A DNA stretch of 64,000 nucleotides from Sulfitobacter mediterraneus (GTDB lineage: Bacteria; Pseudomonadota; Alphaproteobacteria; Rhodobacterales; Rhodobacteraceae): positions 124,001 through 188,000 of the forward strand of contig NZ_QBKU01000003.1 in NCBI RefSeq assembly GCF_003054325.1, given 5' to 3'. Shown here one piece after another: positions 63,413 to 64,000 of this stretch. Position numbers and translations under genes: made by a program. The notes below the pieces were generated by a model. That model made no database searches. It saw nothing but the letters and a program-made list of their open reading frames with translations, and had not been told where the DNA came from. Positions within the stretch are counted from its first letter, which is position 1. Every line of letters begins with the position of its first letter.

Positions 63413-64000
63413 GCGAGAGCAAAATGATGGGCGGCGATCTGCCCCCGGCGGAGGAAGTGCGGCAGGCCGTGAACGGGTTTGTCACGGAATTCAAAGGCTT
63501 CCAGACCGAAATCGAAACGAAACTGCAACAAACAGAAGAGCGAATGACCATGTTGGACCGCAAGATGACACTGCCTGCACGTACCCCGCTGAGCGCGGCA
63601 AATGACACCGCCGCGCCGCATCAGGTGGCCTTTCAAGCCTATCTTCGCAATGGCGATGATGACGGGCTGCGGGGGTTGGAGCTGGAGGGCAAGTCGATGT
63701 CCACGGCTGTCAATTCTGATGGGGGCTATCTGGTTGATCCGCAGACATCGGAGCGGGTACAATCGGTGTTGAACACCACGGCGTCGATCCGGGCGATTGC
63801 GGCGGTGGTGCAGGTCGAGGCGACATCTTATGATGTTTTGGTGGACCATACGGATGTGGGTGCAGGTTGGGCAACGGAGACAGATCCGACCGTTGAAACC
63901 GACACGCCGCAGATCGACCGGATCACGATTGCTCTGCATGAGCTGAGCGCCTTGCCGAAGGCCTCGCAGCGATTGCTGGATGACAGTGCCTTTGACATCG
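63409..64000 (+). CDS. Gene transfer agent major capsid protein (gp5-like), 5' part
   Basis: The gene runs off the window; 197 codons are visible. It starts MSESKMMGGDLPPAEE, with a helical scaffold-like delta domain (VNGFVTEFKGFQTEIETKLQ) that the protease would remove. The HK97 capsid core then begins at MSTAVNSDGGYLVDPQTSERV, ASIRAIAAVVQVEATSYDVLVD and GWATETDPTVETDTP. ATG overlaps the protease stop. Confidence 0.92.
   Translation, partial: MSESKMMGGDLPPAEEVRQAVNGFVTEFKGFQTEIETKLQQTEERMTMLDRKMTLPARTPLSAANDTAAPHQVAFQAYLRNGDDDGLRGLELEGKSMSTAVNSDGGYLVDPQTSERVQSVLNTTASIRAIAAVVQVEATSYDVLVDHTDVGAGWATETDPTVETDTPQIDRITIALHELSALPKASQRLLDDSAFDI

Overview
The window looks like chromosomal DNA from an alphaproteobacterium of the order Rhodobacterales, most likely the marine Roseobacter group. 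The basis is protein-level recognition only: a Rhodobacter-type gene transfer agent (GTA) head cluster, the NDUFA12/DUF2155/aat/accC/accB order, a GapR-type DUF2312 protein, a PhoX phosphatase, a Hint-domain secreted protein, a CbrA-like kinase and an XRE/DUF2083 regulator. No database search was run.

Layout. 1-1.6 kb: 3' end of a betaine/choline-type ABC ATPase gene, tRNA-Thr(UGU) and one unknown gene. 1.8-15.3 kb: a catabolic block. A non-pyrrolysine MttB-family gene diverges from a nine-gene, tightly overlapping operon. That operon reads as L-tryptophan -> N-formylkynurenine (kynA) -> anthranilate (kynU) -> anthraniloyl-CoA (CoA ligase) -> ring reduction/hydroxylation (two-domain 2-aminobenzoyl-CoA monooxygenase/reductase) -> beta-oxidation-like steps (SDR, enoyl-CoA hydratase, acyl-CoA dehydrogenase), with a MarR regulator inside. 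A convergent pobA-pcaH-pcaG operon feeds 4-hydroxybenzoate and protocatechuate into the beta-ketoadipate route. 15.4-18.5 kb: zinc uptake, zur-znuC-znuB divergent from znuA across a palindromic operator. 18.4-24.6 kb: Hint protein, PhoX, clpP-clpX, RidA. 24.6-29.8 kb: FkbM/GT61 fusion, NDUFA12, DUF2155, aat, accC-accB. 30-36.8 kb: an acyl-CoA ligase convergent with a five-gene branched-chain-amino-acid-type ABC operon. 37-43.5 kb: ScfR-like regulator, lone receiver protein, small membrane protein, solute-symporter-type histidine kinase, a SpoA-domain protein with a Leu-Pro-Asp repeat tail, and a sulfurtransferase-like protein. 43.6-48.7 kb: gapR, trigger factor, MerR regulator with DUF2938, lytic transglycosylase, rpsF-rpsR-rplI. 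48.9-53.2 kb: MATE exporter, an unknown membrane protein followed by an unusual hairpin array, YceI and a cytochrome b561-YceI fusion. 53.4-59.4 kb: fatty acid synthesis (fabD, lipoprotein, fabG, acpP, GNAT, fabF) and mltG. 59.5-64 kb: GTA genes g1 to g5, cut by the window edge.

The two observations that the genes do not explain, and that deserve the closest look, are a run of eight mini-hairpins with a spacing close to 21 nt and paired changes in their stems, ending in a terminator (about 51.07-51.28 kb), and a predicted branched RNA structure with a GNRA tetraloop between fabG and acpP (about 55.69-55.76 kb). Both were found by eye and need folding and comparative tests.
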